Shown: positions 1 through 12,663 of the stretch, in pieces | Position numbering within the stretch: position 1 is the stretch's first letter | How the letters are laid out: each line of letters begins with the position of its first letter | Origin: Mycolicibacterium gilvum | GTDB taxonomy: Bacteria > Actinomycetota > Actinomycetes > Mycobacteriales > Mycobacteriaceae | Assembly (NCBI RefSeq): GCF_900454025.1 | Contig: NZ_UGQM01000001.1 | Coordinates: 1 to 64,000, forward strand | DNA: 64,000 nt | Direction: 5' to 3' | Position numbers and translations under genes: made by a program | The notes under the pieces: generated by a model | Told to the model about the DNA's origin: nothing | Seen by the model: the letters and a program-made list of their open reading frames with translations, nothing else | Databases searched by the model: none

Positions 1-1479
1 GTGTCGTTGACAACTGACCCCGATCCCCCCTTCGTCGCGATCTGGGACAACGTCGTCACCGAATTGAACGGCACCGGCGGCACCCAGAACGGCTCCCTCA
101 CTCCGCAACAGCGGGCCTGGCTGAAACTGGTGCGTCCCCTCGTCATCACCGAGGGTTTCGCGTTGCTGTCCGTCCCGACGCCGTTCGTCCAGAACGAGAT
201 CGAACGACACCTACGCGAACCCATCGTCGCGGCGTTGAGCCGGCAGCTCGGTCAGCGCGTCGAGCTGGGGGTGCGCATCGCCGATCCCGCCGCCGACGAC
301 GTCAACGACGGCGCCGCGGTGACAGCGTCGCCAGTGCCCGCCGACACCGACGAGGTCGACGACGATCTGGCCGCCAGGGCCAGCGCCGAGGAGAGCTGGC
401 CCTCGTACTTCAACCGGGCCAAGACCTCCGCCGAAGACGACAGCCTGTCGGTCAACCTGAATCGTCGCTACACCTTCGAGACGTTCGTCATCGGAGCCTC
501 GAACCGCTTCGCGCACGCTGCGTCCCTGGCCATTGCCGAAGCGCCCGCCCGCGCGTACAACCCGTTGTTCATCTGGGGCGAATCGGGTCTGGGCAAGACC
601 CATCTGCTTCACGCCGCCGGCAATTACGCGCAGCGTCTCTTTCCCGGAATGCGGGTCAAGTACGTCTCCACCGAGGAATTCACCAACGACTTCATCAACT
701 CGCTGCGTGATGACCGCCGTGCCTCGTTCAAGCGCACCTATCGCGACATCGACGTGCTGCTCGTCGACGACATCCAGTTCATCGAGGGCAAAGACGGCAT
801 TCAGGAAGAGTTCTTCCACACGTTCAACACCCTGCACAACGCCAACAAGCAGATCGTGATCTCCTCCGACCGGCCGCCCAAGCAGCTGGCCACGCTCGAG
901 GACCGGCTCCGCACCCGTTTCGAGTGGGGGCTGATCACCGACGTCCAACCGCCCGAGCTCGAGACCCGAATCGCGATCCTGCGCAAGAAGGCCCAGATGG
1001 ATCGTCTCGACGTGCCCGACGACGTTCTGGAACTCATCGCGAGCAGGATCGAACGCAACATCCGCGAACTCGAGGGTGCGCTCATCCGCGTCACCGCTTT
1101 CGCCTCGCTGAACAAGACCTCGATCGACAAGTCGCTGGCCGAGATCGTGCTGCGCGATCTCATCTCCGATCCCGGCACGATGCAGATCAGTACCGCGGCC
1201 ATCATGGCGGCCACCGCCGAGTACTTCGAGACCAGCGTCGACGAGCTGCGTGGCCCGGGTAAGACCCGCGCGCTGGCGCAGTCCCGCCAGATCGCGATGT
1301 ATCTGTGCCGCGAGCTGACCGACCTGTCACTGCCGAAGATCGGCCAGGCGTTCGGCCGCGATCACACCACAGTCATGTACGCGGAGAAGAAGATTCGGGC
1401 CGAAATGGCCGAGCGGCGTGAAGTCTTCGACCACGTCAAGGAACTCACCACACGGATCCGCCAGCGCTCCAAGCGTTGA
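1..1479 (+). CDS. dnaA: Chromosomal replication initiator DnaA
   Basis: DnaA is the AAA+ ATPase that binds DnaA boxes and opens oriC. The 492-residue product has the usual layout: an N-terminal domain, an acidic variable linker (about residues 95-135), an AAA+ core with Walker [10 protein letters not shown] near residue 192 and Walker B LLVDDIQF near 250, and a C-terminal helix-turn-helix with the DnaA signature [12 protein letters not shown] near 455. The GTG start is the first base of the window, so upstream signals cannot be seen. oriC lies immediately downstream and dnaN follows, the standard actinobacterial order. Confidence 0.98.
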   Translation: MSLTTDPDPPFVAIWDNVVTELNGTGGTQNGSLTPQQRAWLKLVRPLVITEGFALLSVPTPFVQNEIERHLREPIVAALSRQLGQRVELGVRIADPAADDVNDGAAVTASPVPADTDEVDDDLAARASAEESWPSYFNRAKTSAEDDSLSVNLNRRYTFETFVIGASNRFAHAASLAIAEAPARAYNPLFIWGESGLGKTHLLHAAGNYAQRLFPGMRVKYVSTEEFTNDFINSLRDDRRASFKRTYRDIDVLLVDDIQFIEGKDGIQEEFFHTFNTLHNANKQIVISSDRPPKQLATLEDRLRTRFEWGLITDVQPPELETRIAILRKKAQMDRLDVPDDVLELIASRIERNIRELEGALIRVTAFASLNKTSIDKSLAEIVLRDLISDPGTMQISTAAIMAATAEYFETSVDELRGPGKTRALAQSRQIAMYLCRELTDLSLPKIGQAFGRDHTTVMYAEKKIRAEMAERREVFDHVKELTTRIRQRSKR

Positions 1480-2044
1480 GCCGAACCCCCGTATCCCTCA
1501 CCCCGTGCGCTGCCCCCGTTGGGCGTGTCGCACGCGTGTCGCGGCCCGACTGTCATTTCGCGCTGAAAATCTTCTGTCACAGCGGTCCCAACAGCCACGC
1601 CACGGCATGTGCACGGCCCTGTGCACAACCTGCGGTCAACCCGTGCACGACGGCATCGGCATTCCCCAGCCGGCTGTCCATCCACAATTGCTCCGCAGCC
1701 GCCGCACAGCTGTCCACAGGTTGCGCACACCGCAGATGCGCCGCTGGCCTGCACGGAAGCGCCCTCATCCCCAATCTGCACAACCCCTACTACTGATACT
1801 TGTTTATCTCTCGAGAAATCCTTTAGAAGAAGGGCCCTGGGGAATGTTGTCGTTCATGGCTCTGACATGCCCCGACTCGCCCGCCTGTCAGCCCGATCGT
1901 TTAGCTTTCAAGTTGGAGCGGAAAGCTCTACGGTGGTTCAGCGGCAGCCGTTCCGGTCGTCGCGGCGCAGTTCGACCGGTGTGCCGCGGCATCTGCCGAA
2001 ACCGCTGGTGAAGGCTTTGGCTTGGTGTGCATCGAAGGGACGCT
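1480..2044. other. oriC: Chromosomal origin of replication (oriC), dnaA-dnaN intergenic region
   Basis: This 565-nt non-coding stretch between dnaA and dnaN is where mycobacterial oriC lies. It holds several imperfect DnaA-box-like 9-mers, for example CTGTGCACAA at 1619-1628, TGTCCACAG at 1711-1719 and TCTGCACAAC at 1775-1784. An AT-richer segment at about 1786-1830 is a candidate unwinding element. No perfect TTATCCACA box is visible, consistent with degenerate mycobacterial boxes. Open frames crossing it (for example 1418-2011) look fortuitous. Confidence 0.9.
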
Positions 2045-3241
2045 ATGAACGTGGCGACAACGGCTGGTCTGTCGGATCTGAAATTCCGGCTGACTCGCGA
2101 AGACTTCGCCGACGCTGTCGCATGGGTCGCGCGCAACCTGCCCTCCCGACCCACCGTCCCCGTCCTGGCCGGTGTGCTGCTGACCGGATCCGACGAGGGC
2201 CTCACCGTGTCGGGATTCGACTACGAGGTCTCGGCCGAGGTGCAGATCCCCGCCGAAATCGCTTCTCCGGGAAGCGTTCTCGTGTCAGGGCGGTTGCTCT
2301 CCGACATCGTGCGGTCGTTGCCGGCTAAGCCGGTGGACGTCAGCGTCGAAGGTACCCGCGTGTCGTTGACCTGCGGAAGCGCCCGCTTCTCGCTGCCCAC
2401 CATGGCCGTCGAGGACTACCCCACCCTGCCCACCCTGCCTGACGAGACGGGCGTCGTCTCGGCCGATCTGTTCGCCGAGGCGATCGGTCAGGTCGCCGTC
2501 GCCGCAGGCCGCGACGACACGCTGCCGATGCTGACGGGAATCCGGGTCGAGATCTCCGGCGAGAAAGTCGTTTTGGCCGCCACCGACAGGTTCCGTCTGG
2601 CGGTCCGCGAGTTGACCTGGTCCGCGGGTGCCGCCGGAGTGGAAGCAGCGGTGCTGGTTCCGGCGAAGACGCTCGCCGAGGCCGCCAAGGCCGGAACCGA
2701 CGGCACCGATGTGCATCTGGCCCTCGGTCAGGGTCCGACGGTCGGCAAGGAAGGTCTGCTCGGTATCCGCAGCAAGGGCAAGCGCAGCACCACGCGTCTG
2801 CTGGATGCGGAGTTCCCGAAGTTCCGCCAGCTGCTGCCCACCGAACACACCGCCATCGCGACCATCGGTGTCGCCGAGCTGACCGAAGCCATCAAGCGCG
2901 TGGCGCTGGTCGCCGACCGCGGTGCGCAGGTCCGGATGGAATTCGCCGACGATGTGCTGCGTCTTTCGGCCGGCGCCGACGACGTCGGTCGCGCCGAGGA
3001 AGATCTTCCCGTGCAGTTCTCCGGGGACCCGCTGACCATCGCGTTCAACCCGTCCTACCTGACCGACGGTCTGGGGTCGCTGCACGCCGAGCGGGTGACG
3101 TTCGGCTTCACCACCCCCAGCCGTCCGGCGGTGCTGCGTCCGGCCGGTGATGATGACGGGAGCGCCACAGGCAGCGGACCGTACCCGGCAGCCCAGACCG
3201 ACTACGTGTATCTGTTGATGCCGGTGCGCCTTCCGGGCTGA
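2045..3241 (+). CDS. dnaN: DNA polymerase III beta subunit (sliding clamp)
   Basis: DnaN is the ring-shaped processivity clamp for replicative and repair polymerases. The 398-residue protein begins [15 protein letters not shown] and contains the conserved stretch [16 protein letters not shown]; it ends in the typical clamp C-terminus ([10 protein letters not shown]). I chose the ATG at 2045 over the in-frame ATG at 2027 because AAGGGA at 2034-2039 is well placed as a ribosome binding site and related mycobacterial clamps start here. The gene follows oriC and precedes gnd. Confidence 0.97.
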   Translation: MNVATTAGLSDLKFRLTREDFADAVAWVARNLPSRPTVPVLAGVLLTGSDEGLTVSGFDYEVSAEVQIPAEIASPGSVLVSGRLLSDIVRSLPAKPVDVSVEGTRVSLTCGSARFSLPTMAVEDYPTLPTLPDETGVVSADLFAEAIGQVAVAAGRDDTLPMLTGIRVEISGEKVVLAATDRFRLAVRELTWSAGAAGVEAAVLVPAKTLAEAAKAGTDGTDVHLALGQGPTVGKEGLLGIRSKGKRSTTRLLDAEFPKFRQLLPTEHTAIATIGVAELTEAIKRVALVADRGAQVRMEFADDVLRLSAGADDVGRAEEDLPVQFSGDPLTIAFNPSYLTDGLGSLHAERVTFGFTTPSRPAVLRPAGDDDGSATGSGPYPAAQTDYVYLLMPVRLPG

Positions 3242-3274
3242 CCGGGTTCACTCGACACGAGAGGGAGGCTCACC

Positions 3275-4168
3275 ATGCAGCTGGGTCTGATCGGTCTCGG
3301 CAAGATGGGTTTCAACATGCGCGCGCGGTTGCGCGACGGCGGCCACGATGTCGTGGGGTACGACCCGCGACCCGAGGTGTCGGATGTGGAGTCCCTCGAG
3401 GAGTTGGCGCAACGACTGGACGCCCCGCGAGTGGTGTGGGTGATGGTGCCCTCGGGCACGGTGACCGACAGCACGATCACCGAGCTCGCTGAGGTTCTCT
3501 CCGAGGGCGACCTCGTGATCGACGGCGGCAACTCCCGCTACACCGAGGACCAGCCACACGCGAAAATGTTGGCGCAGAAAGGAATCGGATTCGTCGACGC
3601 CGGTGTGTCCGGTGGTATCTGGGGTCTGACCGAGGGCTACGGGCTGATGGTCGGAGGCAGCGACGCCGACATCGCCCGCGCCATGCCGATCTTCGACACG
3701 CTGCGCCCGCCGGGTCCGCAGGAGGACGGGTTCGTCCACGTCGGACCCGTGGGAGCCGGGCACTTCGCCAAGATGGTGCACAACGGCATCGAGTACGCGC
3801 TGATGACCGCGTACGCCGAAGGCTACGAACTGCTGGCCGCCGAAGAACTCGTGAAAGATCCCCAGGCTGTCTATCAGGCCTGGACCAATGGCACGGTGGT
3901 GCGGTCCTGGCTGCAGCAACTGCTGGCCAAGGCTCTCAAAGAAGATCCCGATCTCAGCGAGATCAGCGGCTACACCGAGGATTCCGGCGAAGGACGCTGG
4001 ACGGTGGAGGAAGCCATCCGGCTGCGGGTACCGGTTCCCGGCATCGCCGCGTCGCTGTTCGCCCGGTTCCTGTCCCGTCAGGAGGAATCCCCGACCATGC
4101 GGGCGGTGGCCGCGTTGCGGAACCAGTTCGGTGGCCACGCCGTCAAGCGCGTCAGCGAATCAGGCTGA
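3275..4168 (+). CDS. gnd: 6-phosphogluconate dehydrogenase (decarboxylating), short NAD-type
   Basis: This enzyme oxidatively decarboxylates 6-phosphogluconate to ribulose 5-phosphate in the pentose phosphate pathway. The N-terminal Rossmann motif GLIGLGKMG (residues 4-12) and the substrate-site stretch DGGNSRYTED are visible, as is GVSGGIWGL. At 297 residues it is the shorter GntZ/YqeC-type enzyme rather than the 470-residue form. A GAGAGGGAGG ribosome binding site precedes the ATG. The gene sits between dnaN and recF, as in other mycobacteria. Confidence 0.93.
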   Translation: MQLGLIGLGKMGFNMRARLRDGGHDVVGYDPRPEVSDVESLEELAQRLDAPRVVWVMVPSGTVTDSTITELAEVLSEGDLVIDGGNSRYTEDQPHAKMLAQKGIGFVDAGVSGGIWGLTEGYGLMVGGSDADIARAMPIFDTLRPPGPQEDGFVHVGPVGAGHFAKMVHNGIEYALMTAYAEGYELLAAEELVKDPQAVYQAWTNGTVVRSWLQQLLAKALKEDPDLSEISGYTEDSGEGRWTVEEAIRLRVPVPGIAASLFARFLSRQEESPTMRAVAALRNQFGGHAVKRVSESG

Positions 4169-4180
4169 CAAGGTGTCCCC

Positions 4181-5350
4181 GTGTACGTTCGTCACCTTGC
4201 GCTGACCGATTTCCGGTCGTGGTCGCGCGTCGAACTCGAGCTGTCGCCGGGACGCACGGTGTTCGTCGGCCCCAACGGCTTCGGTAAGACGAATCTTGTT
4301 GAGGCACTGTGGTATTCGGCGACACTTGGTTCGCATCGGGTGGCCTCGGACGCGCCGCTGATCAGGGCGGGCGCGGAGCGCGCGGTGGTCTCGACGATCG
4401 TCGTCAACGAGGGGCGCGAACTCGCCGTCGATCTCGACATCACCTCGGGGCGGGCCAACAAAGCCCGGCTGAACCGCTCCCCTGTCCGTTCGGCCCGCGA
4501 GATTCTCGGTGTGCTGCGGGCCGTGTTGTTCGCACCAGAGGATCTCGCCCTGGTGCGCGGAGACCCGGGCGACCGCCGGCGCTACCTCGACGAGCTCGCC
4601 ACCACCCGCCGACCGCGGATCGCCGCGGTGCGTGCCGACTACGACAAGGTGGTGCGGCAGCGCACCGCACTGCTCAAGACCGCATCGTCGGCGAGGTTTC
4701 GCGGGGATCGCGGGGCGCTCGAGACCCTCGACGTCTGGGACGGCCACCTGGCCGCCCACGGCGCCCAATTGATCGCTGCACGTGTCGATCTCGTCCACGA
4801 GCTGGCCCCGGAGGTCGAGAAGGCTTACCAGCTGCTGGCCCCGGCGTCACGTCCGGCTGCCGTCCGGTACCGCAGCGGCGTCGAGGTGGTGGAGGCCGAA
4901 GCCGCGGCAGGCAACAGCGACCCGGAGGTGTTCGAGGCCGCCCTGCTCGATGCACTGAGTCGGCGTCGGGACACCGAGTTGGAGCGTGGAGTGTGCCTGG
5001 TCGGACCGCACCGCGACGACCTCGAGCTGAGGCTGGGAGATCAGCCCGCGAAAGGTTTTGCCAGCCACGGGGAATCGTGGTCGATGGCGTTGTCGCTGCG
5101 GTTGGCGGCCTATGAGCTGCTCCGGGCGGACGGGAGCGATCCGGTGCTGCTGCTCGACGACGTGTTCGCCGAATTGGACAGTGCGAGAAGGCAGGCGCTG
5201 GCCCAGGTGGCGGCGTCGGCGGAGCAGGTGCTGGTCACCGCCGCGGTCGTCGAGGACATCCCCGTCGACTGGGATGCCCGGCGGATCGAGATAGCGATGA
5301 CAGACAGCGACCTCGGCAGGGTTTCGGTGCTTTCGGGGGTGACGCAGTGA
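4181..5350 (+). CDS. recF: DNA replication and repair protein RecF
   Basis: RecF is an SMC-like ATPase that helps load RecA at single-strand gaps. The 389-residue protein has Walker [10 protein letters not shown] at about residues 30-38 and a C-terminal Walker [12 protein letters not shown]. It starts with GTG 12 nt after the gnd stop. Its stop overlaps the GTG of the next gene (GTGA), implying translational coupling. Confidence 0.97.
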   Translation: MYVRHLALTDFRSWSRVELELSPGRTVFVGPNGFGKTNLVEALWYSATLGSHRVASDAPLIRAGAERAVVSTIVVNEGRELAVDLDITSGRANKARLNRSPVRSAREILGVLRAVLFAPEDLALVRGDPGDRRRYLDELATTRRPRIAAVRADYDKVVRQRTALLKTASSARFRGDRGALETLDVWDGHLAAHGAQLIAARVDLVHELAPEVEKAYQLLAPASRPAAVRYRSGVEVVEAEAAAGNSDPEVFEAALLDALSRRRDTELERGVCLVGPHRDDLELRLGDQPAKGFASHGESWSMALSLRLAAYELLRADGSDPVLLLDDVFAELDSARRQALAQVAASAEQVLVTAAVVEDIPVDWDARRIEIAMTDSDLGRVSVLSGVTQ

Positions 5351-5913
5351 GCGATGACGACGACAACAACATCGGGCCACCCCCGCACCTCGAGGGACTC
5401 AAGGGAATGGACCTGGTCCGTCGCGCACTGGAGGAGGCGCGGGGTGCCGCGCGGCAGCAGGGAAAGAACGTCGGGCACGGCAGGACCGCACCGAGCGGTT
5501 CGCCCCGTCGGGGCACCGCCCGCTCACGACGTCGATGGTCGGGTCCGGGACCGGACAACCGGGACCCGCAGTTGCTCGGTTCCCTCACCGGTGATCTGGC
5601 GCGCGCCCGCGGCTGGTCGGGACGCGTGGCCCAGGGTGCGGTGTTCGGGCGGTGGCGCGCCGTGGTCGGAGATCAGATCGCCGACCACGCCTCCCCCACC
5701 ACTCTCACCGAGGGCGTGCTGACCGTATCGGCGGAGTCGACGGCCTGGGCGACGCAGCTGCGGATGGTCCAGTCGCAGATTCTGGCCAAGATCGCCGCGG
5801 CGGTGGGAGACGGTGTCGTCACGTCGCTGAAGATCGTCGGTCCGGTGGGGCCGTCGTGGCGGAAGGGGCCGTACAACGTGCGGGGGCGGGGTCCCCGCGA
5901 CACGTACGGCTGA
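5347..5913 (+). CDS. DUF721 (DciA-like) protein
   Basis: This 188-residue DUF721 protein is the constant neighbour between recF and gyrB in mycobacteria. DciA-family proteins with this domain are replicative helicase loaders or operators in many bacteria; that role here is inferred from the family. The conserved part is the C-terminal half, including the stretch [15 protein letters not shown] and the core around [18 protein letters not shown]. The N-terminal third is basic and probably disordered. It overlaps recF by four bases. Confidence 0.9.
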   Translation: MSDDDDNNIGPPPHLEGLKGMDLVRRALEEARGAARQQGKNVGHGRTAPSGSPRRGTARSRRRWSGPGPDNRDPQLLGSLTGDLARARGWSGRVAQGAVFGRWRAVVGDQIADHASPTTLTEGVLTVSAESTAWATQLRMVQSQILAKIAAAVGDGVVTSLKIVGPVGPSWRKGPYNVRGRGPRDTYG

Positions 5914-6052
5914 CCGGGATTTTCACAGTGGGCTGAGAGCCGCCAGAACACAACAGGACACTTCTCTCGCCGTCAAGACCTAACTACGACCGAGAAATTC
6001 CGCGCACGGCGCGAATAGCTATGTGGAAACACCCCCGCAGAATCGGTCCTGA

Positions 6053-8176
<2,124 letters not shown>

Positions 8177-8207
8177 GACGATCTTCGCGATTGAGGACTG
8201 AAACCAT

Positions 8208-11200
8208 ATGACTGACACCACCCTGCCGCCCGGCGACGAGGCCGGCGACCGCATCGAGCCGGTCGACATCCAGCAGGAGATGCAGCGCAGCTACATCGAC
8301 TACGCGATGAGCGTGATCGTCGGCCGCGCGCTGCCCGAGGTCCGCGACGGTCTCAAGCCGGTGCACCGCCGCGTGCTGTACGCGATGTTCGACTCGGGCT
8401 TCCGTCCCGACCGCGGACACGCGAAATCCGCACGCTCCGTTGCCGAGACGATGGGCAACTACCACCCGCACGGTGACTCGTCGATCTACGACACCCTGGT
8501 GCGCATGGCCCAGCCGTGGTCGCTGCGCTACCCGCTCGTCGACGGCCAGGGCAACTTCGGTTCGCCGGGCAACGACCCGCCGGCCGCGATGCGGTATTGC
8601 GTCACGGGCGACGCGATGGTGGCCTTGCCAGAAGGCAAGTCCATTCGCATAGGTAAGGTGCTGCCGGGAGCCCTACCGCACACTGACAACTCGATCGAGC
8701 TCAAAGTTCTCGATCGTCACGGTGAGCCGGTTCTCGCTGATCGCCTGTTCCACTCCGGCTATCACCAAACATGGACCGTGCGTACAGAAGCCGGACACTC
8801 GGTCACTGGCACGGGCAACCACCCATTGTTGTGCCTCATCGATCTCGGTGGCCTGCCCACACTGCTGTGGAAGCTCGTCGAAGAGATCGAACGCGGTGAC
8901 ATCGTGGTGATGCACGCCGAAAGTACGGTTGTTGAAAGAAATCGGTCCGATGAGGTCATAAACTGTGCACTCGCGAGGCTCAACGACCGCTTTCCGGACG
9001 ATCCCGATGTGCGTTCGATCGCCACCGAGCTCACGGATGGACGCTTCTACTATGCGCGCGTGGCCTCCGTCAGCGACGCCGGCGTGCAACCCGTGTACAG
9101 CCTCCGAGTGGACACCGACGACCATTCATTCATCACCAACGGTTTCGTCAGCCATAACACGGAAGCCCGCCTCACCCCGCTGGCGATGGAGATGCTGCGC
9201 GAAATCGACGAGGAGACAGTCGATTTCGTCCCTAACTACGACGGCCGGGTGCAGGAGCCGACGGTTCTGCCGAGCCGGTTCCCCAACCTGCTGGCCAACG
9301 GCTCCGGCGGCATCGCCGTCGGTATGGCCACCAACATGCCTCCGCACAACCTCCGCGAGCTCGCCGAGGCGGTCTACTGGTGCCTGGACAACCATGAGGC
9401 CGACGAGGAAGCCACCCTCGATGCCGTGTGCGAGCGGGTCAAGGGCCCCGACTTCCCGACCTACGGGCTGATCGTCGGCTCGCAGGGCATCGACGACACC
9501 TACAAGACCGGGCGCGGTTCGATCCGCATGCGCGGCGTCGTCGAAATCGAAGAGGATGCGCGCGGGCGCACCTCTCTGGTGATCACCGAGTTGCCGTATC
9601 AGGTCAACCACGACAACTTCATCACCTCGATCGCCGAGCAGGTGCGCGACGGCAAGCTGACCGGGATCTCGAACATCGAGGACCAGTCCAGCGACCGCGT
9701 GGGTCTGCGCATCGTCGTGGAGATCAAGCGTGACGCCGTGGCCAAGGTGGTGCTGAACAACCTCTACAAGCACACCCAGCTGCAGACCAGCTTCGGCGCG
9801 AACATGCTCTCGATCGTCGACGGCGTCCCCCGCACGCTGCGGCTCGACCAACTGATCCGGCACTACGTCAACCACCAGTTGGACGTCATCGTGCGCCGCA
9901 CCCGGTACCGGCTGCGCAAGGCCAACGAGCGCGCCCACATCCTGCGCGGTCTGGTCAAGGCACTCGACGCCCTCGACGAGGTCATCGCGTTGATCCGGGC
10001 ATCGCAGACCGTCGAGATCGCCCGCAGCGGCCTGATCGAGTTGCTCGACATCGACGAGATCCAGGCCCAGGCGATCCTCGACATGCAGTTGCGGCGCCTG
10101 GCCGCTCTCGAGCGCCAGCGCATCGTCGACGATCTGGCCAAGATCGAGGCCGAGATCGCCGACCTCGAGGACATCCTGGCCAAGCCGGAGCGTCAGCGCG
10201 CGATCGTGCACGACGAGCTCAAGGAGATCGTCGACAAATACGGTGACGACCGCCGCACCCGGATCATCCCGGCCGACGGCGACGTCGCCGACGAGGACCT
10301 CATCGCCCGCGAAGAGGTCGTCGTCACGATCACCGAGACCGGCTATGCCAAACGCACGAAATCCGACCTGTACCGCAGCCAGAAACGCGGCGGCAAGGGT
10401 GTTCAGGGTGCGGGCCTCAAGCAGGACGACATCGTCAATCACTTCTTCGTGTGCTCCACCCACGACTGGATCCTGTTCTTCACCACGCAGGGCCGCGTCT
10501 ACCGGGCCAAGGCCTACGACCTGCCCGAGGCGTCGCGGACCGCGCGCGGTCAACACGTCGCGAACCTGCTGGCCTTCCAGCCGGAGGAGCGCATCGCGCA
10601 GGTGATCCAGCTCAAGACCTACGAGGACGCGCCGTACCTGGTCCTCGCGACCCGCAACGGGCTGGTCAAGAAGTCCCGCCTGGTCGACTTCGACTCCAAC
10701 CGTTCCGGCGGCATCGTCGCGGTGAACCTGCGTGACGGCGACGAACTCGTCGGCGCGGTGTTGTGTTCGGCCGACGACGATCTGCTGCTGGTGTCGGCGA
10801 AGGGTCAGTCGATCCGCTTCTCGGCGACCGACGAGGCGCTGCGGCCGATGGGCCGCGCCACCTCGGGTGTGCAGGGCATGCGGTTCAACGAGGAAGACCA
10901 GCTGCTGTCGCTCAACGTGGTCCGTGAGGGGACGTATCTGCTGGTGGCCACCTCCGGCGGTTACGCCAAGCGCACCGCGATCGAGGAGTACTCCGCGCAG
11001 GGCCGCGGCGGCAAGGGCATCCTCACGATCCAGTACGACCGTCGTCGTGGCACGCTGGTCGGAGCGCTGATCGTCGACGACGACACCGAGCTGTATGCCA
11101 TCACGTCCGGGGGCGGTGTCATCCGGACGGCGGCGCGGCAGGTTCGTAAGGCCGGGCGCCAGACGAAGGGTGTTCGGTTGATGAACCTGGGCGAGGGCGA

Positions 11201-11291
11201 CACACTGATCGCGATCGCCCGGAACGCTGAAGCCGGCGACAGCACGGACGAGGTCGAGACCGACCCGGACGCGACGGATGAGGAGTCGTAG
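8208..11291 (+). CDS. gyrA: DNA gyrase subunit A, intein-containing precursor
   Basis: GyrA carries the catalytic tyrosine that cleaves and rejoins DNA. The 1027-residue precursor is about 187 residues longer than mycobacterial GyrA (about 840) because an intein (131-317) interrupts it. The catalytic site reads AAMRY up to Tyr130, then the intein, then [13 protein letters not shown]. The QRDR region ([10 protein letters not shown]) and C-terminal beta-pinwheel repeats (for example RGGKGVQG, the GyrA box) are present. Active gyrase therefore requires protein splicing. Ligated exteins would give a normal 840-residue GyrA. Confidence 0.98.
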   Translation: MTDTTLPPGDEAGDRIEPVDIQQEMQRSYIDYAMSVIVGRALPEVRDGLKPVHRRVLYAMFDSGFRPDRGHAKSARSVAETMGNYHPHGDSSIYDTLVRMAQPWSLRYPLVDGQGNFGSPGNDPPAAMRYCVTGDAMVALPEGKSIRIGKVLPGALPHTDNSIELKVLDRHGEPVLADRLFHSGYHQTWTVRTEAGHSVTGTGNHPLLCLIDLGGLPTLLWKLVEEIERGDIVVMHAESTVVERNRSDEVINCALARLNDRFPDDPDVRSIATELTDGRFYYARVASVSDAGVQPVYSLRVDTDDHSFITNGFVSHNTEARLTPLAMEMLREIDEETVDFVPNYDGRVQEPTVLPSRFPNLLANGSGGIAVGMATNMPPHNLRELAEAVYWCLDNHEADEEATLDAVCERVKGPDFPTYGLIVGSQGIDDTYKTGRGSIRMRGVVEIEEDARGRTSLVITELPYQVNHDNFITSIAEQVRDGKLTGISNIEDQSSDRVGLRIVVEIKRDAVAKVVLNNLYKHTQLQTSFGANMLSIVDGVPRTLRLDQLIRHYVNHQLDVIVRRTRYRLRKANERAHILRGLVKALDALDEVIALIRASQTVEIARSGLIELLDIDEIQAQAILDMQLRRLAALERQRIVDDLAKIEAEIADLEDILAKPERQRAIVHDELKEIVDKYGDDRRTRIIPADGDVADEDLIAREEVVVTITETGYAKRTKSDLYRSQKRGGKGVQGAGLKQDDIVNHFFVCSTHDWILFFTTQGRVYRAKAYDLPEASRTARGQHVANLLAFQPEERIAQVIQLKTYEDAPYLVLATRNGLVKKSRLVDFDSNRSGGIVAVNLRDGDELVGAVLCSADDDLLLVSAKGQSIRFSATDEALRPMGRATSGVQGMRFNEEDQLLSLNVVREGTYLLVATSGGYAKRTAIEEYSAQGRGGKGILTIQYDRRRGTLVGALIVDDDTELYAITSGGGVIRTAARQVRKAGRQTKGVRLMNLGEGDTLIAIARNAEAGDSTDEVETDPDATDEES
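8598..9158 (+). other. GyrA mini-intein (187 residues)
   Basis: In-frame insertion encoding a self-splicing protein element. Intein block A is [13 protein letters not shown] (intein residues 1-13). Block B is TGTGNHPLL with catalytic His75. Block F is [14 protein letters not shown] (165-178). Block G is ITNGFVSHN (179-187), followed by extein Thr. Cys1, the penultimate His186, the terminal Asn187 and the +1 Thr are all intact, so splicing should work. Only about 85 residues separate blocks B and F and no LAGLIDADG motifs are visible, so the homing endonuclease is absent. The insertion site and sequence resemble the known M. xenopi GyrA mini-intein (198 residues). Confidence 0.97.
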
Positions 11292-12251
11292 GTGAGCTCT
11301 CCGAAAGAGCCCGGGCCCGCCCATGCGGGTGACGGTGCGGCCCCTGCCGAAGGTCCCGGGAACGGATCTGCGGCTCCCGGTCACGACGCCGGCGCGCGGC
11401 CTGCGCACGTCGCCGACACGACCGAGCTGCCGCCGTGGCAGCGGGGCCCGGCCACCCGGGCCAGGCAGCAGCCCCAGGCTCCGGGGTCACCTCGTCCCGA
11501 CGGTCCGCGCGGAGGCAATCAGGGCGGGCTCGACGCCCGGTTGAACCGGTTCATGGCAGGGGGATCCGCCCCGTCGGGTGCACCGGACGCTCCCCCGCGC
11601 AACGAGCCACCTCGCAATGACGCACCCCGCAACGAGCCGCCGCGCAACGAGCCGGCCCCGCGGAACGACCGCACCGACGTCGTCCGCCCCGAGCCGAAGC
11701 CGCGGCACGAGGGCGGCCGGCCCGAGGGCGCCGCGTACGCCAGCGAACTGCCGGACCTGTCGGGCCCGCGGCCGCCGCAGCCGCCGCGCAAGCCCATCGA
11801 GCGACCGTCGACGGAGTCGAAGCCGCCGGCCAAGGGTTCGCCGTCACCGGCGGGGCGGGTGCAGGTGGCGTCGCGGCAGCACCGGGGTCCGGTGCGCGCC
11901 AGCATGCAGATCCGTCGCGTGGATCCGTGGAGCACGCTGAAGGTCTCGCTGCTTCTGTCGGTGGTGCTGTTCTTCGTGTGGATGATCGCGGTTGCGTTCC
12001 TGTACCTCGTGCTCGGCGGCATGGGCGTGTGGAGCAAGCTCAACAGCAACGTGGGCGATCTGTTGACCAGCGCCAGCGGAAGCTCCGGCGGGGAGTTGGT
12101 GTCCAGCGGCACCATCTTCGGCGGGGCGGCACTGATCGGCCTGGTGAACATCGTCCTGCTGACGGCCGGAGCGACGATCGGCGCGTTCATCTACAACCTC
12201 ACCACCGACCTGGTGGGCGGTGTGGAGGTCACGCTGGCCGATCGCGACTGA
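11292..12251 (+). CDS. DUF3566 transmembrane protein (Rv0007-like)
   Basis: A 319-residue membrane protein of unknown function conserved downstream of gyrA in mycobacteria. The first 200 residues are Pro/Arg/Asn-rich and probably disordered, with a degenerate repeat NEPPRND/NEPPRNE at about residues 103-125. The C-terminal DUF3566 domain (from about 205, [19 protein letters not shown]) contains two hydrophobic segments. It starts with GTG directly after the gyrA stop, so it is probably co-transcribed with gyrBA. Confidence 0.9.
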   Translation: MSSPKEPGPAHAGDGAAPAEGPGNGSAAPGHDAGARPAHVADTTELPPWQRGPATRARQQPQAPGSPRPDGPRGGNQGGLDARLNRFMAGGSAPSGAPDAPPRNEPPRNDAPRNEPPRNEPAPRNDRTDVVRPEPKPRHEGGRPEGAAYASELPDLSGPRPPQPPRKPIERPSTESKPPAKGSPSPAGRVQVASRQHRGPVRASMQIRRVDPWSTLKVSLLLSVVLFFVWMIAVAFLYLVLGGMGVWSKLNSNVGDLLTSASGSSGGELVSSGTIFGGAALIGLVNIVLLTAGATIGAFIYNLTTDLVGGVEVTLADRD

Positions 12252-12322
12252 GGTCACCACTTCGCGGTTTGGGAGACGGGTTGTCCGTGAGGTAATCTCG
12301 CTGCTCGGCCCGTGAGGTTGAC

Positions 12323-12396
12323 GGGGCTATAGCTCAGGCGGTTAGAGCGCTTCGCTGATAACGAAGAGGTCGGAGGTTCGAGTCCTCCTAGCCCCA
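12323..12396 (+). tRNA. ileT: tRNA-Ile (GAT)
   Basis: A 74-nt cloverleaf. The acceptor arm GGGGCTA pairs with TAGCCCC, anticodon GAT is at 12357-12359, the T-loop is TTCGAGT and the discriminator base is A. It sits in the standard place downstream of gyrA and the DUF3566 gene. Confidence 0.98.
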
Positions 12397-12411
12397 CAGG
12401 AAGGTACGTCG

Positions 12412-12525
12412 ATGAAGCTGGTGCTGGCGCTCGCTGCGGGCGCCGCGGTGCTCGCCTCGTTGGTCGTGTGGCGAACCCAGCACGGTGCCGAGGTCTGGCA
12501 CCGACTCGACGAGACGCCTTCCTGA
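12412..12525 (+). CDS. Micro-protein between tRNA genes (DLW-39-like)
   Basis: A 37-codon frame, MKLVLALAAGAAVLASL followed by VVWRTQHGAEVWHRLDETPS, starting at ATG 12412. It has an N-terminal hydrophobic helix and a short polar tail with an acidic-hydrophobic-Trp motif (EVW). Its size, position between tRNA-Ile and tRNA-Ala, and hydrophobic start fit the small actinobacterial DLW-39 family, recalled from memory and not verified. Its function is unknown; a single-pass membrane peptide is the most that can be inferred. Confidence 0.6.
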   Translation: MKLVLALAAGAAVLASLVVWRTQHGAEVWHRLDETPS

Positions 12526-12531
12526 CGGCGA

Positions 12532-12588
12532 GGGGCCTTAGCTCAGTTGGTAGAGCGCTGCCTTTGCAAGGCAGATGTCAGGAGTTCG
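12532..12588 (+). pseudogene. alaT: Host tRNA-Ala (TGC), 5' part split by island insertion
   Basis: The first 57 nt of a normal tRNA-Ala are present: acceptor strand GGGGCCT, D-arm, anticodon arm with TGC at 12565-12567, and the 5' T-stem AGGAG followed by TTCG. After TTCG the sequence departs from any tRNA. The missing 16 nt are at 29089-29104. Joined, the two parts make a perfect 73-nt tRNA-Ala with T-stem AGGAG/CTCCT and the G3:T70 pair that defines alanine identity. This piece alone cannot fold into a functional tRNA. Confidence 0.95.
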
Positions 12589-12605
12589 TGCCTTATCTGT
12601 AGGAG
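12581..12605. other. Left attachment junction (attL) of the tRNA-Ala island
   Basis: The host T-stem AGGAG and TTCG meet island sequence here. The 12-mer TATCTGTAGGAG at 12594-12605 is an imperfect inverted partner (11 of 12) of CTCCTAGAGATA at 29074-29085 beside the right junction. The only sequence shared by both junctions is TCG (12586-12588 and 29086-29088). Re-joining the two island ends gives a dyad of two 12-bp arms around TCGTGCCT, the architecture of a tyrosine-recombinase core site. Confidence 0.75.
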
Positions 12606-12639
12606 AGTGAGTTCGAAGTGGGGATGACCAGCGGTGACA

Positions 12640-12663
12640 CCGTCACGGTCATGTCCGTGACGG
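12640..12663 (+). repeat. Hairpin abutting the island tRNA-Ala
   Basis: A perfect 9-bp inverted repeat, CCGTCACGG (12640-12648) and CCGTGACGG (12655-12663), with a 6-nt loop. The second arm includes the first two bases of the tRNA. It could act in transcription or processing of the tRNA, or block read-through from the upstream tRNA operon; no poly-T tract follows. Confidence 0.5.

Noticed and set aside
1418..2011. Plus-strand open frame of 197 codons across oriC, and a second at 1609-2328
   Set aside because: They overlap dnaA, oriC and dnaN, have no conserved domain, and reflect high-GC open frames rather than genes.
9126..11408. 760-codon minus-strand frame opposite gyrA
   Set aside because: Composition and position make it an antisense shadow of gyrA; no domain or ribosome binding site is evident.
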